From GCA-020356105 sp964347475 (GTDB taxonomy: Bacteria > Pseudomonadota > Alphaproteobacteria > UBA8366 > JADFVY01), in assembly GCA_964347475.1 (NCBI GenBank), contig CAYFYY010000009.1:1-64000 (forward strand): a stretch of 64,000 nucleotides of DNA, written 5' to 3'. The position numbers and the translations under genes are program-made. This document shows, in pieces, positions 25,892-32,767 of the stretch. The notes below the pieces were generated by a model. That model searched no databases. It saw nothing but the letters and a program-made list of their open reading frames with translations, and was not told the DNA's origin. The first letter of the stretch is position 1, and every line of letters starts with the position of its first letter.

Positions 25892-26164
25892 TCAGAGCGA
25901 GCCCTTGAAGGCCGCGGCCGGCTTGAAGCCGACGGACTTGCTGGCGCGGATCTGGATGGTCTGGCCGGTCCGCGGGTTGCGGCCCCTGCGGGCGGCGCGA
26001 TGACGGACCTTGAACTTGCCGAAGCCCGGGATCTGGAATTCGCCGGCCTTCTTGGTTTGCTTCATGATCGAGTCGAACATCTTGTTGACTGCCTCACGAG
26101 CACTGGTCTTGGTGCAACCGGTGGTCTTGGCGACCAACTCCACCATATCGTCCTTGCTGCTCAT
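25892..26164 (-). CDS. hup: HU-family nucleoid DNA-binding protein
   Basis: A 90-residue histone-like protein that bends DNA nonspecifically as a dimer. It shows the family signature GFGKFKVRHRAARRGRNPRTGQTIQI (about 45-70) with the DNA-contacting Pro in RNPRTG, and the C-terminal SVGFKPAAAFKGSL. The ATG at 26164 is preceded by GAGAGGACAACG. The N-terminus (MSSKDDMVELVAKTTGCTK) contains a Cys not common in HU, and residues replacing the usual N-K-x-x-L start are diverged. It stands alone, convergent with the BamE-like gene. Confidence 0.93.
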   Translation of the reverse strand: MSSKDDMVELVAKTTGCTKTSAREAVNKMFDSIMKQTKKAGEFQIPGFGKFKVRHRAARRGRNPRTGQTIQIRASKSVGFKPAAAFKGSL

Positions 26165-26454
26165 CGTTGTCCTCTCTCCGTTCAGACAATGAGTGCCAAG
26201 TGGCATGGTCGCCCGCCGGGCGGGTCCGCCGATCCTGGCGGGTGGCCCGCGCCGGTTCGCCTGACTGCCGCGAACCAAGGCGCCGGCAAAGCAACCTTCA
26301 ATACGTATCAAAGCCATCTAAAAATGAAGAATTCGTAAATCGCGGCGTTCAAACGGCGCAAAAAGCGCAGAAAATTGGGCTCCGCGCCGAATCGCGACCG
26401 GAAAACGTACCGCTGGAGGGAAATCCGTTACGTTGGGCTCGGCCGCATCGGCGC

Positions 26455-26562
26455 GACCTCATGCGTCGAGACGGGCCTTTCGGCCCTCCTCAGCATGAGG
26501 CTCCGATGTCCGTGCCCTCTTGCTGAGGAGGCTGCAAACCAGCCGTCTCGAAGCATGAGGTC
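26455..26562. repeat. Intergenic palindromic repeat, family 1, copy 1
   Basis: The element starts GACCTCATGCGTCGAGACGG and ends CCGTCTCGAAGCATGAGGTC, imperfect inverted ends. An inner pair (CCTCCTCAGCATGAGG and TCTTGCTGAGGAGG) gives a nested double hairpin about 108 bases long. A second copy lies at 30855-30959. It occupies much of the 440-bp region between HU (start 26164) and the next gene (stop 26605); the rest of that region shows nothing beyond presumptive hup promoter sequence. Confidence 0.85.
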
Positions 26563-26604
26563 GCGCTGTGGTCCGGAACCGATTCCATCCGAACGGACGA
26601 TGCC

Positions 26605-27423
26605 CTAGCTGCCGGTCTCGAGCGCGGTCCACAGTGCCGTGTTGGCGCGAATCAGCATCTCGTCGCGCCGGCCCTCGAGGCAGTCGCGCAGGCCGTAGAC
26701 GACGCGCCGCGCAAGGTCGTCGAGGCAGGCGGCGTAGACCCGGGCCGCCGGTTCGGCCCGGCCGGCTGCCGCGCCGGCGACCCGCGTCCACAGCGCGCGG
26801 CGGGCCTGGTCGGACAGGCGCGCCCGGCGGTCGACGGCATTGATCGCCCGGTCGAGGATGTTGAGGCTCTCGCCCAGCGGGGAGTCGAAGATGGCGGCGG
26901 CCACGAGCCGCGCCGGCCCGGCGGCGAACGCGGCCTCCGCCGGCGTGATCGGCTCGGGATCGCCGGGCGTGGCCACGGGTAGCAGGGTGACCAGCGGCCC
27001 GACCGCGACGGCGAGCGATGCCGCCCCGAGGATGTCCCGGTCGGCGGCGCTCACGCGGGCCTCGATGGCGGTGTTGCCGCGGGCGGACGCCAGCTGCACG
27101 AGGCCCGCGGCGGGCACCGTCCGCCGGGCGCCACCGGCCTCGGTGACGTGCAGCCACAGCCCGGCGCCGCCGGCGACGCGGTAGCGGGCGCCGTGGCTCG
27201 GCGATTTGCGCGCGCGCTGCAGGCAGAAGCTGCTGAGCTGGGCCGCGCAGCCGTCCTGGTCGCACAGCATCGGCACCGGCTGCTGCGTTGCGACCAGGCC
27301 GAGGGTCTGCGGCGCTGCCGGCGCCGGCCCCGCCGACAGCATCAGGGCGACGGCGGCAAGGACGCCGCAGCATGCGCCGGCGCGCCGGCGACGACTGGCA
27401 TGTGTGAATGTGGTATGCGCCAT
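26605..27423 (-). CDS. Secreted Cys-rich protein of unknown function, paralogue of the gene at 43261-44058
   Basis: A 272-residue exported protein; the signal peptide (1-36) ends PAPAA, and GGAGG lies eight bases before the start. After APQTLGLVATQQ comes a Cys cluster with spacing CX4CX7C (CDQDGC...FCLQRAR), a beta-rich middle (LWLHVTEAGGARRTVPAAG), and a C-terminal helical part ending in CX14C (VYAACL...LRDCLEG) with DEMLIRANTALW. The five cysteines and their spacing recur exactly in the protein encoded at 43261-44058. I recognise no database family. Next to it lie a palindromic repeat and a small ORF, so it belongs to the accessory patch. Confidence 0.75.
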   Translation of the reverse strand: MAHTTFTHASRRRRAGACCGVLAAVALMLSAGPAPAAPQTLGLVATQQPVPMLCDQDGCAAQLSSFCLQRARKSPSHGARYRVAGGAGLWLHVTEAGGARRTVPAAGLVQLASARGNTAIEARVSAADRDILGAASLAVAVGPLVTLLPVATPGDPEPITPAEAAFAAGPARLVAAAIFDSPLGESLNILDRAINAVDRRARLSDQARRALWTRVAGAAAGRAEPAARVYAACLDDLARRVVYGLRDCLEGRRDEMLIRANTALWTALETGS

Positions 27424-27618
27424 GACAGGCCTCCTTCCGCCCGACGCGGAGGCCGCCACCGCCATGGTCCCCGATGGCGGGGGCCCGCGCCGGTTCCCGG
27501 ATGATTTGCGAAATCGAAGACGAGTGTAGCCGAAATTCCGCGCCGTGGCGGTAAATTCGCCGTGCCCGGCGGCAACGGGGCCGGCGCAGGTCGCGCACGG
27601 GCGCAGGAAAGTTTCGAG

Positions 27619-27762
27619 ATGCACCTCAAGCACCGCATGCGCGCCTTCCAGGGCGCCTTCCGCAACAACCCGGACTGCGCGCTCTGGTACGGCCGGAGCG
27701 GGCTGGTGCGCGACGTCACGGAGATCGCGGAGATGGCCGCGGCGCTGCGCGCGGCGGAGTAG
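27619..27762 (+). CDS. Small hypothetical protein (47 residues)
   Basis: Starting at the ATG at 27619 with AGGAAAG nine bases upstream, it gives MHLKHRMRAFQGAFRNNPDC and on to AEMAAALRAAE. The protein is basic at its N-terminus and helical, with YGRSGLVRDVTEIAEMA at the end. An in-frame GTG at 27562 would add a Gly-rich N-terminus without support. There is no recognisable family. The amino-acid composition looks like a real protein, but the short length leaves doubt. Confidence 0.4.
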   Translation: MHLKHRMRAFQGAFRNNPDCALWYGRSGLVRDVTEIAEMAAALRAAE

Positions 27763-27779
27763 GGCGGCGGCTCGGGCCG

Positions 27780-28513
27780 TTACCCACGCAACGCCGGCCG
27801 GCGGGCGACCGGCGCTGTCAGATCCAGAGCCAGGCCACGGAGCGGGATGGCCACGGGTCGGGGCGCGCATCGAACATCCGCGCCCGTGGCGCTCCGTGGC
27901 CCTCGGCGGGGATACTCGCATCCGCGATGCGCGGCCCATGGCGCCGGCCGGCCCCTGCGGCGACGATCGGGAGCGATGGCCGGACCCGCCACAGGGGGAG
28001 GGGAGGGGGCGAACGCGCCGTCGGTGAGCAGCTGCGGCGTGCCGAGATGGTCGCCGTGGACCCAGTAGGTCGCGCCGCCCCGCACATACGCCAGCGGCGC
28101 GCCGGCCAGCCACACATACTCGGCGATGACGGCGCCCGTCGCGCCGTCATGCTCGGCGATCAGCCGGCCGGCGGTATCGTAGACGTAGTGCACGACGCCG
28201 CCGTTCGCGTCCTTGGCGACCCGCTGGCCGAGGGCGTTGTGGACGTAGCGGGCGATCTCGACGCCGCCGTCGCTGACCGCGACCAGCCGGTCGGCCTGGT
28301 CGTATTCGTAGGCGAGCGCGCGGCCGTCCCGGCCGTCGGTTGCCGTATTGCCGCTGTCGCCGTAGGAGAGCTCGCGGAGCGCGCCGCCGCCGCGCCGGTC
28401 GCCCGCGGACGCCACCGACAGGAGGCGGTTCGAGAACGCATCGTAATCGTAGCTCTCGGCCGTCGTCGTGCGGCCCAGCGTCGTCTGCCGCGCCGGGGAC
28501 TTCGGCCGTCAGC
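27780..28513 (-). pseudogene. RHS/YD-repeat protein remnant
   Basis: On the minus strand, residues typical of an RHS core are readable without a start: ESYDYDAFSNRL, YEYDQADRLVAVSDGG, YVHNALGQRVAKDANGG, YVYDTAGRLIAEHDGATG, EYVWLAGAPLAYV and WVHGDHLGTPQLLTDG. An in-frame stop lies just upstream at about 28511-28513. After LLTDG (about 28015) the sequence leaves the family and becomes Arg/Pro-rich up to the stop at 27780, so the usual RYLSPDP-type core end and toxin tip are missing. It is therefore a fragment truncated at both ends, cut from a polymorphic toxin or RHS element. Confidence 0.75.
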
Positions 28514-28533
28514 CTTGCCGTGTCAGCACGTCC

Positions 28534-29196
28534 TCACGCGTCGGGGCGGGGCGGCGGGCGGCCGCCGGGCTCGTCGGTGGCCGCGTCCTCGTCCGGGTTG
28601 TCGGCCGCGGAGTCGTCGGCGTCTTCGGCGTCGTCAGATGCGTCCTCGCCCGGGTTGTCGGCCTTCTCCGTCGCCTTCTTCGACCCGCCCTTCTTCTTGC
28701 GCCCGGCCTTCGGCTTGGCCTTGGCCTTCGCCGCGGGTTTCGGCTCCGGCTCCGGTTCGGGCTCCGGCTCGGGTTCCGGTTCCGGCTTGGGTTCCGGTTC
28801 CGGCTCGGGTTCGAACGCCGCGGCGGGCGGCGGCGCGGGCTCCGGTGCCGGCGGTTCGTAGGCCTCCCAGTCCTCGCCTTCCTCGCTCTCGTCTTCCGCG
28901 CCCGGCCCCGGGTCCGGCCACGGCGCGAAGGGGAACGGCTTGTCCTCGCTATTGTAGGTCAGGAACAGCGCGATCTGCTCCAGGTAGGTCGAAAGGCTGC
29001 GCCCCAGCGGCAGGCCGCGGGCAACCGGCCGGCGCATGATCAGCTGGGCGCCGAACTGGAAGACCGCGACCAGCATCAGGAACAGCCGCACGAACCACAG
29101 GATCACGAAGAACACGAGCATGAAGAAGCCGCGGATCCAGGTGCGCCTGGAGCGGAACCCCGCAGTCCAGCCGTTGTCGTCGTATTCGTCGTGCAT
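28534..29196 (-). CDS. DUF4389 family membrane protein with Glu-Pro repeat tail
   Basis: A 220-residue protein starting MHDEYDDN (29196). Residues about 18-45 form a hydrophobic span (GFFMLVFFVILWFVRLFLMLVAVFQF). LGRSLSTYLEQIALFLTYNSEDKPFPFAPWPDP then follows, the DUF4389 signature. From about 120 the protein turns into a Pro/Glu-rich linker with about ten EP units, a Lys/Ala-rich stretch (KAKAKPKAGRKKKGG) and an acidic Asp/Ala end. The EP region is encoded by a degenerate 6-base tandem repeat at 28741-28810. The long tail is unusual for the family, whose members normally stop soon after PFPFA. The function is unknown. Confidence 0.75.
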   Translation of the reverse strand: MHDEYDDNGWTAGFRSRRTWIRGFFMLVFFVILWFVRLFLMLVAVFQFGAQLIMRRPVARGLPLGRSLSTYLEQIALFLTYNSEDKPFPFAPWPDPGPGAEDESEEGEDWEAYEPPAPEPAPPPAAAFEPEPEPEPKPEPEPEPEPEPEPEPKPAAKAKAKPKAGRKKKGGSKKATEKADNPGEDASDDAEDADDSAADNPDEDAATDEPGGRPPPRPDA

Positions 29197-29322
29197 GGCC
29201 TGTGCCCCCCTGTTCGTCGCCGCAGTTCCAATCATACAGGCCCGGGCCGCACGTGCACCGGTTTTTTCGCACAGGGGCGGGGCGGGGCCGGCGGGGCGGG
29301 GCGGTCAAGCGGCGGCCGGCAT

Positions 29323-29463
29323 GCGGCGGAACGCGTGAAGGATGCCGAACGCACGGAACACCTCGAAGCACGGGGCTATCGCGTCATCCGGTTCCGGAAC
29401 AACGAGGTTCTCGGCAATACCGAGGGTGTCCTCGAGGCCATCCAGGCGGGGCTTGGGGGCTGA
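29323..29463 (+). pseudogene. C-terminal fragment of a DUF559 (endonuclease-like) protein
   Basis: The frame ending at 29463 encodes KDAERTEHLEARGYRVIRF, then RNNEVLGNTEGVLEAIQAGL, the C-terminus of DUF559 proteins (very-short-patch-repair-like fold). The catalytic N-terminal half is absent, and the upstream sequence is GC-repetitive without coding character. It is a remnant about 47 codons long. Confidence 0.65.
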
Positions 29464-29500
29464 ATGAGTAAACCGCGCCGCCTCCCGTATTGCGTCAGGC

Positions 29501-29670
29501 CGCCCCCTCCCCAACCCCTCCCCCCGTGGCGAGTCCGTGCGTTCTCGTGGCCGTCGGCGCGAGGGAGAGGGGCTTTGTCGTCGCGCCGCCCGGAGAGAGC
29601 CCCTCTCCCTCGCTCGGCATCCAAAGGAAAGTTCGGGCGACCGATGGGGGGAGGGGTTGGGGAGGGGGCC
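29501..29670. repeat. Palindromic GC-rich intergenic element, family 2, copy A
   Basis: The outer arms are CCCCCTCCCCAACCCCTCCC-type (29502-29525) and GGGGAGGGGTTGGGGAGGGG-type (29646-29669). Inner arms GCGAGGGAGAGGGGC (29559-29573) and GCCCCTCTCCCTCGC (29599-29613) form a second stem. The element of about 170 bp could fold into a long cruciform. A second copy with the same nested structure lies at 31031-31201; together they bracket the permease gene. There is no transposase-like gene nearby, so it may be a MITE or a REP-like element. Confidence 0.85.
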
Positions 29671-29702
29671 GTCCCGACAGGCGATCCGCGCGCCGCCCCC
29701 CC

Positions 29703-30794
29703 TCACGCCACCGCCTGGTACAGCACCCCCGAGGCCAGCGCGCCGGCGAGGCCCAGCAGGAGGTACCACAGGAATACCGGGCGGCGGGCGAGGGCGTAGA
29801 CCGCCATCGCGGCGGGGATGCTGGTCACCGCGCCGGCGACCATGAAGGCGAGGGCGGCGCCGGGCGCCATGCCGAGCGCGATCAGCCCCGAGACCGTCGG
29901 GATCGCGGCGAAGCCGTTGAGATACGCCGGGATGCCGGCGAGCGCGGCGGCCGGGATCGCCCACCAGGCGGCGCCGCCGAGCCAGGAGGCGACGGCCTCG
30001 CCCGGGATCCAGGCGACCATCAGGCTTTCCGCCAGGAACGCGAGGGCGAGCCACTTGCCGAGGAACCAGCCGGCGGCGCGGGCCTCCGATGCGAAGGTGG
30101 CGCGGCGCGCGGGCTCGGGCCAGAAGCGCCAGACGACCGGCGCGGGCCCGGCCGGTTTTGCCCTGGTCGCGCAGGACGACCCGCCGCAGCCGCCGCCGAT
30201 CCCGGCGCGCAAGGGCGAAGCGAAGGCGGGGCGGGATGCGAGCGCGTGGGTCGCGAACCCGGCGATCAGCCCCATGCCGATCGCCGCGAGGGTCTTGGCG
30301 ACGGCGAAGGGCAGGCCGAGCACGGCGGCGGTGAGGATGAACATCTCCGGGTCCATGATCGGCGAGGCGATCCAGAACGCCATCACCGGGGCGAGCGGCA
30401 CGCCGGCGCCCAGGAGGGCGGCGACCACCGGCACGACGCCGCACGAGCAGAACGGCGACAGCGCGCCGAACAAGGCGGCGACGGCGATGGTCGCGGCCGG
30501 CCGTCCGTCCAGCAGCCGGGCGATGCGCGCATCGGCCCCGGTCGCCTTGGCGGTCGCCGCGACCAGCACCGAGGCGGCAAGGAACGGCGCGATGAACAGC
30601 AGCGAGTCGAGGGTGAACGCAAGGCTCGCGCGGGCCTGGGCCGGGTCGAAAACTAGCAGCAGCGCGAGCGCCGCGGCGAAGGCCAGCACGACGCGGTCGA
30701 CCCGGGCGAGGCGCGCGGCCAGGCGGCGCAGTGGGCGGCGCGCGGCGGCGGGCGCGGCGGAGGGCGCTGTGTTGTCCAGTCTCGCGTCGGCCAT
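29703..30794 (-). CDS. COG0701 family permease (UPF0718/ArsP-like)
   Basis: A 363-residue inner-membrane protein starting MADARLDN (30794). It has eight or more spans in two halves, with the family motif FCSCGVVPV (115-123) in the first half and AIPTVSGLIALGMAPGAALAFMVAG in the second. A central cytoplasmic loop is Cys/Gly-rich (GGGCGGSSC, about 213). In the ArsP branch of this family the Cys motif binds trivalent organoarsenicals for export. The ArsR-type regulator gene upstream on the same strand fits a metalloid role, although other COG0701 members have different or unknown substrates. It is flanked by repeats of both families. Confidence 0.8.
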   Translation of the reverse strand: MADARLDNTAPSAAPAAARRPLRRLAARLARVDRVVLAFAAALALLLVFDPAQARASLAFTLDSLLFIAPFLAASVLVAATAKATGADARIARLLDGRPAATIAVAALFGALSPFCSCGVVPVVAALLGAGVPLAPVMAFWIASPIMDPEMFILTAAVLGLPFAVAKTLAAIGMGLIAGFATHALASRPAFASPLRAGIGGGCGGSSCATRAKPAGPAPVVWRFWPEPARRATFASEARAAGWFLGKWLALAFLAESLMVAWIPGEAVASWLGGAAWWAIPAAALAGIPAYLNGFAAIPTVSGLIALGMAPGAALAFMVAGAVTSIPAAMAVYALARRPVFLWYLLLGLAGALASGVLYQAVA

Positions 30795-30854
30795 GGTTCC
30801 GGTGTCCTTTCCTGCCCGCAGATCCCAAATGTTCACCCTGCGCCGCCGTCGAGC

Positions 30855-30959
30855 GACCTCATGCTTCGAGACGGCGCTCCGCGCCTTCCCAGCATGAGGA
30901 ACCAAAGCCCGTGTCCTCATGCTGAGGAACGGCGCAGCCGCGTCTCGAAGCATGAGGTC
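30855..30959. repeat. Intergenic palindromic repeat, family 1, copy 2
   Basis: It has the same layout as the copy at 26455-26562: GACCTCATGCTTCGAGACGG at one end, CGTCTCGAAGCATGAGGTC at the other, and an inner pair CAGCATGAGG / CCTCATGCTG. It is about 105 bases and close to the other copy in the arms but not in the loops. It lies 60 bases upstream of the permease start, where it could affect transcription between arsR-like and permease genes. Confidence 0.85.
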
Positions 30960-31030
30960 GCTCATACGCCTCGCGAAGTCTCCAAGCCAACCGGTCAAAC
31001 GGGCGGCCGGCATTGGACCGTCTCCGGTTC

Positions 31031-31201
31031 GCCCCCTCCCCAACCCCTCCCCCCATGGCGCGGCCACGTGTCCTCGCAGCCATCCGCGCGAGGGAGAGGG
31101 ACTCGGTCCTCGCACAGGCGCCGAAAAAGCCCCTCTCCCTCGCGCCGGCACCGGAACGTCTGACCGGTTCTCCCATGGGGGGAGGGGTTGGGGAGGGGGC
31201 G
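31031..31201. repeat. Palindromic GC-rich intergenic element, family 2, copy B
   Basis: The outer arms (31031-31054 and 31177-31200) and inner arms (GCGAGGGAGAGGG near 31088, CCCCTCTCCCTCGC near 31131) match copy A at 29501-29670. Between 31202 and the ArsR stop (31356) there is only a degenerate GC-rich stretch with CATGAGGAGGGCC and CCTCGAAGGGTGAGGCC, possibly a decayed family-1 repeat. The whole 560-bp region 30795-31355 therefore holds repeats and no gene. Confidence 0.85.
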
Positions 31202-31355
31202 GCCCGCGATCTCGCAATTTGCCCAAACGTACTCCGCATGAGGAGGGCCGACACGCCGGGCAGTCGCCGCGAGGCGGCGTGTGCGAGCCGCGAGTAGAGG
31301 CCCGCCTCGAAGGGTGAGGCCGCACGGTGCCGGCGTCGGCCATGTGAACGCCCGG

Positions 31356-31685
31356 TCATCGCTGGACGGTCTCCAGCTCGGCGTCGGCCGCGTTCTCCGT
31401 TACGCCGGCGCAGCACTCCGCCGTGAGGGCGGCGACGACGGCGTCCATGCGCGCATAGTCGGCAAGGCAGCGCAGCACCCGTCCCTCGCGGCGCTGGCGC
31501 ACGAGGCCGGCGGCGATCAGGTGCGCGAGGTGGTGCGACAGCGTCGATCCCGGGATGTCGAGGTGGCGCTGCAGCGCGCCGACCGGCAGGCCGTCCGGGC
31601 CGGCCCGCACCAGCAGGCGGAAGGCGGCGAGGCGCGTCGGGTGGCCGAGTTTCTCGAGGCAGGTGGCGAGGTCGTTCAGGTGCAT
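31356..31685 (-). CDS. ArsR/SmtB-family transcriptional regulator
   Basis: A 109-residue winged-helix repressor. The helix-turn-helix is at about 34-60 (VGALQRHLDIPGSTLSHHLAHLIAAGLV), followed by the wing RREGRVLRCLADY. The classic ELCVC metal site in the recognition helix is missing; instead there is a C-terminal vicinal Cys pair (C91, C92, in LTAECCAG), plus C73 and C9, as in ArsR variants that sense As(III) through C-terminal cysteines. MHLND (31685) was taken as the start; the frame extends to 31823 but that part is Arg/Pro rich. It probably controls itself and the COG0701 permease downstream. Confidence 0.85.
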   Translation of the reverse strand: MHLNDLATCLEKLGHPTRLAAFRLLVRAGPDGLPVGALQRHLDIPGSTLSHHLAHLIAAGLVRQRREGRVLRCLADYARMDAVVAALTAECCAGVTENAADAELETVQR

Positions 31686-31818
31686 GACGGCATCCGGTTC
31701 GTGGGCGCGGCGACGGGGCGAAGGCCGGCCGCGCTTATCGGGGCGCGGCCCGGTCCCGGCACCGGTTCCGGCAGGCGCCCGGCGAGGTCCCCGGCGGCGC
31801 CGCCGACCACATCGGGCC

Positions 31819-31867
31819 AGCATAGGTCAATCGCGCCGTCGAGTCAACGATATTTCCAGAAATATCG
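31819..31867 (-). promoter_or_regulatory. Promoter with adjacent perfect operator dyad for the ArsR-type gene
   Basis: On the minus strand TTGACT (31847-31842) and TATGCT (31824-31819) are 17 bases apart. Abutting the -35 is a perfect dyad, CGATATTTC (31848-31856), CA, GAAATATCG (31859-31867). An ATATTTC-type imperfect or perfect dyad at the promoter is a common ArsR-family operator design. The transcript would have a leader of about 130 bases before the ATG at 31685. Confidence 0.65.
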
Positions 31868-31876
31868 AATTAAAGC

Positions 31877-31910
31877 AAAAAAAATCAAGCCCGAAAAAAG
31901 CGCCTTTTTT
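31877..31910 (-). terminator. Possible terminator of aat
   Basis: Read on the minus strand, AAAAAAGGCGCTTTTTT (31910-31894) is a weak AT hairpin followed by a run of eight T (31884-31877). It starts 56 bases after the aat stop and just before the ArsR operator. The stem is weak, so confidence is low. Confidence 0.35.
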
Positions 31911-31965
31911 GCAAGCCCCTATGGTGTCTCCGATGGTCGCCAATGCCCCGCGTGCGGGCGCCGGT

Positions 31966-32613
31966 TCACGCGCCGGCGCGCAGCACCGCCTCGATGTCGG
32001 CGCGGCCCGGCACGGTGGCGAAGTCGGCGGTCTGCTTGAGCGCCTCGGCGAGGCGCTGGCGGTATTCGCTGCGCGGGATCTCGACCGCCCCGAAGCGGCG
32101 CAGGTGGCGGGTGATGAACTGGCTGTCGAGCAGGCTGAAGCCGCCGGCGCGCAGCCGCGCGACGAGGTGCACGAGGGCGACCTTGCTGGCGTCGCTCTCG
32201 CGGCTGAACATGCTCTCGCCGAAGAACGCGCCGCCCATGGCGACGCCGTACAGCCCGCCGGCCAATTGGCCGTCCTGCCAGCACTCGACGCTGTGCGCGA
32301 AGCCGAGATGGAACAGCGAGGTGTAGAGCATGATGATTCGGTCGTTGATCCAGGTCCGCGGCCGCAGTTCGGTGGATTCGGCGCAGGCCTCGATGGTCGC
32401 CTCGAAGGCGCTGTCGACGGTGACCCGGAACCTGCCGTTGCGCACCGTACGGCGCAGCCGCCGCGGCACGTGGAAGGCGTCCAGCGGGATGATCCCGCGC
32501 ATGCGCGGGTCGACCCAGAACAGGTCGGGATCGTCCCGGTCCTCCGCCATCGGGAACACGCCGATCGCGTATGCCCTGAGCAGCATGTCCGGGGTCAGTT
32601 CCGGCATTTCCAT
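31966..32613 (-). CDS. aat: Leucyl/phenylalanyl-tRNA-protein transferase
   Basis: This enzyme adds Leu or Phe to N-terminal Arg/Lys of proteins, marking them for ClpS/ClpAP degradation (N-end rule). The 215-residue protein shows the family blocks LLRAYAIGVFPMAE (about 11-24), WVDPRMRGIIPLD, TWINDRIIMLYTSLFHLGFAHSVECW, GGLYGVAMGGAFFGESMFSRESDASKVAL and LLDSQFITRHLRRFGA. The ATG at 32613 was chosen; the next Met two codons on is equally possible. It is third in the accB-accC-aat run, in the usual alphaproteobacterial order. It links functionally with ClpA encoded at the other end of the window. Confidence 0.95.
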   Translation of the reverse strand: MEMPELTPDMLLRAYAIGVFPMAEDRDDPDLFWVDPRMRGIIPLDAFHVPRRLRRTVRNGRFRVTVDSAFEATIEACAESTELRPRTWINDRIIMLYTSLFHLGFAHSVECWQDGQLAGGLYGVAMGGAFFGESMFSRESDASKVALVHLVARLRAGGFSLLDSQFITRHLRRFGAVEIPRSEYRQRLAEALKQTADFATVPGRADIEAVLRAGA

Positions 32614-32767
32614 GCGCCGCCACCCCGCCTGCCGGCAGCTCGCCGCCGGCCCAATCCTCTCTATCCGTCGTTCTGCCCGCAACGGGCCGCTACACAATAC
32701 CGTCGTCCGGCCCGGCGGGGAAGTGGCCCGTTACCGACGCTGCGGCGGCGCCGCCGGGGCGCCGCGC

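Noticed and set aside
28741..28810. CRISPR-like short repeats
   Set aside because: Units are only six bases, without spacers, and in frame within a coding sequence for a Glu-Pro repeat. No repeat-spacer array occurs in the window.
29464..29700. Short frames containing GRGWGGG-type peptides near the repeats
   Set aside because: They are translations of the palindromic element arms, a common false gene call in such repeats.
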